Origin: Thiopseudomonas acetoxidans
GTDB lineage: Bacteria; Pseudomonadota; Gammaproteobacteria; Pseudomonadales; Pseudomonadaceae
Direction of reading: 5' to 3'
DNA: 64,000 nt
Assembly (NCBI RefSeq): GCF_030362935.1
Contig: NZ_JAUCDY010000001.1
Span: 62,001 to 126,000, forward strand
In this document: positions 60,797 to 64,000 of the stretch, one piece after another
Position numbering within the stretch: position 1 is the stretch's first letter
Layout of the letters: every line of letters starts with the position of its first letter
Position numbers and translations under genes: made by a program
The notes under the pieces: model-generated
What the model was told of the DNA's origin: nothing
What the model saw: only the letters and a program-made list of their open reading frames with translations
Databases searched by the model: none

Positions 60797-61567
60797 ATGA
60801 CCCACAAGCAAGGCAACAATAGCGAAGAAACGATCACCCACTTTGGCTTTCAAAATGTCGCCGAAAGTGAGAAGGCCAGTAAGGTCGCAGAAGTATTTCA
60901 CTCTGTCGCCGGTCGTTATGACTTGATGAACGATGTGTTATCCGGCGGTATGCACCGCTTGTGGAAGCGCTTTACCATTGAGCTTTCTGGTGTGCGCGCT
61001 GGAAATAAGGTGCTGGACATTGCCGGTGGCACGGGCGACTTAACGCGCAAGTTTTCGCGCTTGGTAGGTGCCGAAGGGCAAGTGGTGCTGGCGGATATTA
61101 ACGACTCCATGCTTAAAGTAGGACGTAATCGTCTGTTAGATAAAGGCATCAGCGGCAATGTGCATTTTGTGCAGGCCAATGCTGAGTGCTTGCCGTTTCC
61201 GGATAACCATTTTGATGTGGTCACCATTGCCTTTGGCTTGCGTAACGTCACCCACAAAGACACCGCCATTGCCTCCATGCTGCGCGTGCTTAAGCCCGGT
61301 GGGCGTTTATTAGTGTTGGAGTTTTCTAAGCCGAAAAACCCCGTGCTATCCAAAATCTACGATACCTATTCGTTTAATTTCATGCCGCTAGCCGGTAAAT
61401 TGATTACCAACGATGCGGACAGCTATCGCTACTTGGCTGAATCCATTCGCATGCATCCGGATCAGGAAACGCTTAAGGCGATGATGGAGGTCGCGGGCTT
61501 TGAGCGTGTGACCTACCACAATATGACCGGCGGTATTGTCGCCTTACACCGTGGTATCAAACCTTAA
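60797..61567 (+). CDS. ubiE: Demethylmenaquinone/2-octaprenyl-6-methoxy-1,4-benzoquinol C-methyltransferase
   Basis: 256 residues from ATG 60797 (AGG eight bases upstream), matching Pseudomonas length; ATG 60782 adds 5 residues and lacks an RBS. SAM-dependent C-methylation in ubiquinone synthesis. Motif I DIAGGTGDLT (about 68-77) and FGLRNVTHKDTA are diagnostic. Its stop overlaps ubiJ by 1 base. Confidence 0.96.
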   Translation: MTHKQGNNSEETITHFGFQNVAESEKASKVAEVFHSVAGRYDLMNDVLSGGMHRLWKRFTIELSGVRAGNKVLDIAGGTGDLTRKFSRLVGAEGQVVLADINDSMLKVGRNRLLDKGISGNVHFVQANAECLPFPDNHFDVVTIAFGLRNVTHKDTAIASMLRVLKPGGRLLVLEFSKPKNPVLSKIYDTYSFNFMPLAGKLITNDADSYRYLAESIRMHPDQETLKAMMEVAGFERVTYHNMTGGIVALHRGIKP

Positions 61568-62184
61568 TGATTAGCCAGTTTATCCTTGCCAGCATAGAAA
61601 ATGGCTTGAATACGTTGCTGCAAACTGACCCTCCGACCTTGCGCCGATTGCAAGCGCTGGCAGGTCAGGTTATTGCGATACAGTCTAGCCAGCCCAGTTT
61701 CAGCCTTTACTTAATTTTGCATGCCGAAGGTGTACAGCTGGCGCAGTGTTGGGAAGCTCCGGCTAACTGCACGCTCAGCGCAACAGCTAGCCAGCTGGTA
61801 AACCTTGGCATCAGCCAAGCAAAAACTCGCATTCTGCATCAGGCAGGATTAAGTATTGAGGGTAACAGTGGCTTGTTGATGGAGTTTGCCCAGATTCTAG
61901 AAGACATGCAGCTGGATTGGCAGTACCTGCTGCATACTTGGCTCGGTCCTGTGGCTGCCAGTTTAATCAGTAGCCATATTATTCAGCGCGGTAGCTGGCT
62001 CAAGCAGAATGCAGGCAGTTTAAAGGCGAACCTTGCTGATTACTTGGCTGAGGAAACCCGCCTGCTGGTGGGGCAAAAGGAAGCTCAGGTACGCTTTAAT
62101 GAGCTAGACCAGTTAAAGTTACAGCTTGATCGTCTTGAAGCGCGCACAGCTCTTATCTCTCAACGGATTTCGTCCACACTATGA
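61567..62184 (+). CDS. ubiJ: Ubiquinone biosynthesis accessory factor UbiJ (SCP2 domain)
   Basis: 205 residues. N-terminal SCP2-type lipid-binding domain (about 15-115) and a C-terminal coiled region (EAQVRFNELDQLKLQLDRLEA; 172-192, quoted in part). UbiJ binds ubiquinone intermediates and, with UbiK, scaffolds the cytosolic Ubi complex. Overlaps ubiE by 1 and ubiB by 4 bases, the conserved ubiE-J-B set. Confidence 0.92.
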   Translation: MISQFILASIENGLNTLLQTDPPTLRRLQALAGQVIAIQSSQPSFSLYLILHAEGVQLAQCWEAPANCTLSATASQLVNLGISQAKTRILHQAGLSIEGNSGLLMEFAQILEDMQLDWQYLLHTWLGPVAASLISSHIIQRGSWLKQNAGSLKANLADYLAEETRLLVGQKEAQVRFNELDQLKLQLDRLEARTALISQRISSTL

Positions 62185-63767
62185 AATTATTGGCCATTCG
62201 TCGTCTGCTCCGTATTCTTTGGGTCGTTATTCGCTACCGCTTAGATGATTTTTTGTTTGCCCTACCTTTGCCTTGGTTTATTGCCTTATTTAAGTGGTTG
62301 TTGCCATGGCGCTGGTTTCGTTTTAGCGCTAATCCACGTCAACGCGGTGAGGCCTTACGTTTGGCGATGGAAGACTTAGGGCCAGTATTTATTAAGTTTG
62401 GCCAGATTTTGTCCACACGTCGTGATTTATTACCACCCGATATGGCAGATGAACTGGCTAAACTGCAAGACAAGGTCCCGCCTTTTTCCAGCAAGCTGGC
62501 CCGCAAACTGATTGAGTCAGAACTAGGTGATAGCGTTGATAACCTGTTCCGTCAATTTAGCGCAGAGCCACTGGCGTCTGCCTCCATCGCGCAGGTGCAT
62601 ACGGCGCAGTTAAAAACGGGTGAGGATGTAGTAGTTAAGGTGATTCGCCCTAATTTGCGTCCTATTATTGCGCAGGATATTGCTTGGCTGTTCTGGCTGG
62701 CTAAAATGGCGGAGTCTGCGTCTGCAGAGGCGCGTCGCTTACGCCCAATGGAAGTAGTTAGTGATTATGAAAAAACCATCTATGACGAGCTGGACTTGCA
62801 ACGTGAGGCAGCCAATGCCAGTCAGTTAAGACGCAACTTTGATGGCTCAGATATCCTTTACGTACCCAAAATATACTGGCCGTTGTGTCGACAGAAAGTG
62901 CTGGTGATGGAGCGCGTCTACGGTATTCCGGTGACTGATATAGACACGCTGGTGGATCAGGGTACAGATTTAAAAAAGCTTGCTGAGCGTGGTGTGGAGA
63001 TTTTCTTTACTCAGGTGTTCCGCGACAGTTTTTTCCATGCGGATATGCATCCGGGAAATATTTTTGTCAGCACCCGCACGCCCTGGGACCCGCAGTTTAT
63101 CGCGATTGATTTTGGCATTATCGGCACCCTTACCAAACAGGATCAGGATTACTTAGCCCGTAATCTTTTAGCTTTCTTTAAGCGTGATTACCACAAAGTG
63201 GCGCAGCTGCACATCGACTCAGGCTGGGTACCTAGCGATACCAAGGTCAATGAGCTGGAAGCTGCGATTCGCACGGTATGCGAGCCGATTTTTGAGCGAC
63301 CTTTAAAGGATATTTCCTTTGGTCATCTGTTGCTGCGCCTGTTTCAAACCGCACGGCGTTTTAATATGGAAGTGCAGCCGCAGTTAGTTTTATTGCAGAA
63401 AACGCTACTCAACATTGAAGGATTAGGGCGACAACTGTATCCGGACTTGGATTTGTGGAGCACAGCGCAACCCTACTTAGAAGGCTGGATGCGCGAGCGG
63501 CATTCGCCTAAATACTTAATAAAACAAGCGCAGCAGCAAATTGAAAAGCTGCCGCACTTGGCGGAAATGATTCGTCAACGCATCGATGCCCCTGTGGTGG
63601 TTAAGCAGAAGCAACCTACAAGCAGCTTTAATGTTGTCGCGGCGCTGTTAGGTGCAGGATTGATTTTTTCAGCGGCGCATCTAGGTATACAGGCTGAGCT
63701 TGAAACATGGCCACAGTGGTTAATGCTGGCTGCTGGGTTGTATTTGGTCAGCCGAGGTCGAGGATAA
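62181..63767 (+). CDS. ubiB: Ubiquinone biosynthesis regulatory ATPase/kinase UbiB
   Basis: 528 residues, ABC1/ADCK family. The KxGQ motif KFGQILSTRRDLLP (about 71-84), the Ala-rich nucleotide loop PLASASIAQVHTA, FFHADMHPGNIF and AIDFGIIG are present. Two C-terminal TM segments (about 480-524) anchor it to the inner membrane. It helps extract ubiquinone precursors for the Ubi complex. Followed by hisI after 3 bases, as in Pseudomonas. Confidence 0.96.
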   Translation: MKLLAIRRLLRILWVVIRYRLDDFLFALPLPWFIALFKWLLPWRWFRFSANPRQRGEALRLAMEDLGPVFIKFGQILSTRRDLLPPDMADELAKLQDKVPPFSSKLARKLIESELGDSVDNLFRQFSAEPLASASIAQVHTAQLKTGEDVVVKVIRPNLRPIIAQDIAWLFWLAKMAESASAEARRLRPMEVVSDYEKTIYDELDLQREAANASQLRRNFDGSDILYVPKIYWPLCRQKVLVMERVYGIPVTDIDTLVDQGTDLKKLAERGVEIFFTQVFRDSFFHADMHPGNIFVSTRTPWDPQFIAIDFGIIGTLTKQDQDYLARNLLAFFKRDYHKVAQLHIDSGWVPSDTKVNELEAAIRTVCEPIFERPLKDISFGHLLLRLFQTARRFNMEVQPQLVLLQKTLLNIEGLGRQLYPDLDLWSTAQPYLEGWMRERHSPKYLIKQAQQQIEKLPHLAEMIRQRIDAPVVVKQKQPTSSFNVVAALLGAGLIFSAAHLGIQAELETWPQWLMLAAGLYLVSRGRG

Positions 63768-63770
63768 ATT

Positions 63771-64000
63771 ATGTCAGAACAGTGGTTAGCTGAAATAAAC
63801 TGGGATGAGCGGGGCTTAATACCAGTCATTGCACAGGATTATCAAACCGGACGCGTACTGATGGTGGCGTGGATGAATGCAGAATCCTTGCAGCTAAGTG
63901 TGCAGGAAGGACGCGCAATTTACTGGTCGCGCTCAAGAAAAAAACTTTGGCGCAAAGGTGAAGAGTCCGGGCATGTGCAGAAACTGCATGAAGTGCGCCT
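63771..64000 (+). CDS. hisI: Phosphoribosyl-AMP cyclohydrolase (partial, cut by window end)
   Basis: First 76 codons only. MSEQWLAEINWDERGLIPVI, then VLMVAWMNAESL and AIYWSRSRKKLWRKGEESGH are the diagnostic HisI motifs, with the metal-binding region still to come. Opens PRPP-derived ring in His synthesis. Starts 3 bases after the ubiB stop, so the operon continues beyond the window. Confidence 0.95.
   Translation, partial: MSEQWLAEINWDERGLIPVIAQDYQTGRVLMVAWMNAESLQLSVQEGRAIYWSRSRKKLWRKGEESGHVQKLHEVR

Overview
The window looks like a chromosomal segment of a gammaproteobacterium close to Pseudomonas. Support comes from Pseudomonas-type clusters (mrcA/pilMNOPQ/aroK/aroB/damX, ubiE-ubiJ-ubiB-hisI, mpl-ubiX, hemB-ppk, a spuDEFGH-type polyamine transporter), from protein sequences that read as close relatives of P. 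aeruginosa proteins, and from Pseudomonas-style REP/BIME repeats (TGTGGGAGC...). Base composition looks close to 50 % G+C by eye, lower than typical Pseudomonas, so a low-GC sister genus (for example Thiopseudomonas or Denitrificimonas) is a reasonable guess, not a demonstrated assignment. No phage, plasmid, CRISPR or defence island is visible; the window is almost wholly core genome.

Layout. 1-1.3 kb: cytochrome b561 and cytochrome c' convergent on a shared terminator, then about 0.9 kb of non-coding DNA with REP repeats. 2.1-7.4 kb: polyamine ABC operon with two binding proteins. 7.4-11.4 kb: gshA and tex (minus strand). 11.6-16.6 kb: ompR-envZ, hslR-hslO, pckA. 16.7-22 kb: RpiR/HexR-like regulator, polar amino-acid ABC transporter, methyltransferase. 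22.4 kb: tRNA-Thr. 22.7-29.6 kb: PAS-GGDEF-EAL protein, engB, cytochrome c4, nnrS, acetate/succinate CoA-transferase. 29.6-34.8 kb: ppk, hemB, rpmE, maeB. 34.9-45.6 kb: mrcA divergent from pilMNOPQ-aroK-aroB-damX. 45.6-49.1 kb: TetR regulator, tRNA-Asn/Pro/Lys, ispA-xseB, ppa, GNAT. 49.2-53.6 kb: mpl-ubiX, trmA, purine permease. 53.7-58.3 kb: trp leader, trpE, ddh, trpD, trpC. 58.4-64 kb: cnoX/ybbN, rsmC, two tandem 112-bp BIMEs, ubiE-ubiJ-ubiB and the start of hisI.

How it fits together. Carbon flow at the PEP-pyruvate-oxaloacetate node (pckA, maeB), an acetate-type CoA-transferase, ubiquinone synthesis (ubiX, ubiE, ubiJ, ubiB) and c-type cytochromes suggest a respiratory organism that uses organic acids and amino acids. 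Cytochrome c' and NnrS are both associated with nitric-oxide handling, which suggests exposure to denitrification intermediates. Two peptidoglycan-related steps (PBP1A, Mpl) and a meso-diaminopimelate dehydrogenase are present.

Most notable observations: (1) a meso-DAP dehydrogenase gene sits between trpE and trpD, with no trpG in the cluster; (2) an unannotated 23-codon leader peptide with four Trp codons precedes trpE; (3) the same dyad TGTAGT-N14-ACTACA lies upstream of pckA and of the adjacent RpiR-family regulator; (4) two 112-bp direct repeats, each made of two inverted REP sequences, lie upstream of ubiE. I did not find a wholly new multi-gene system; these four are the best leads.
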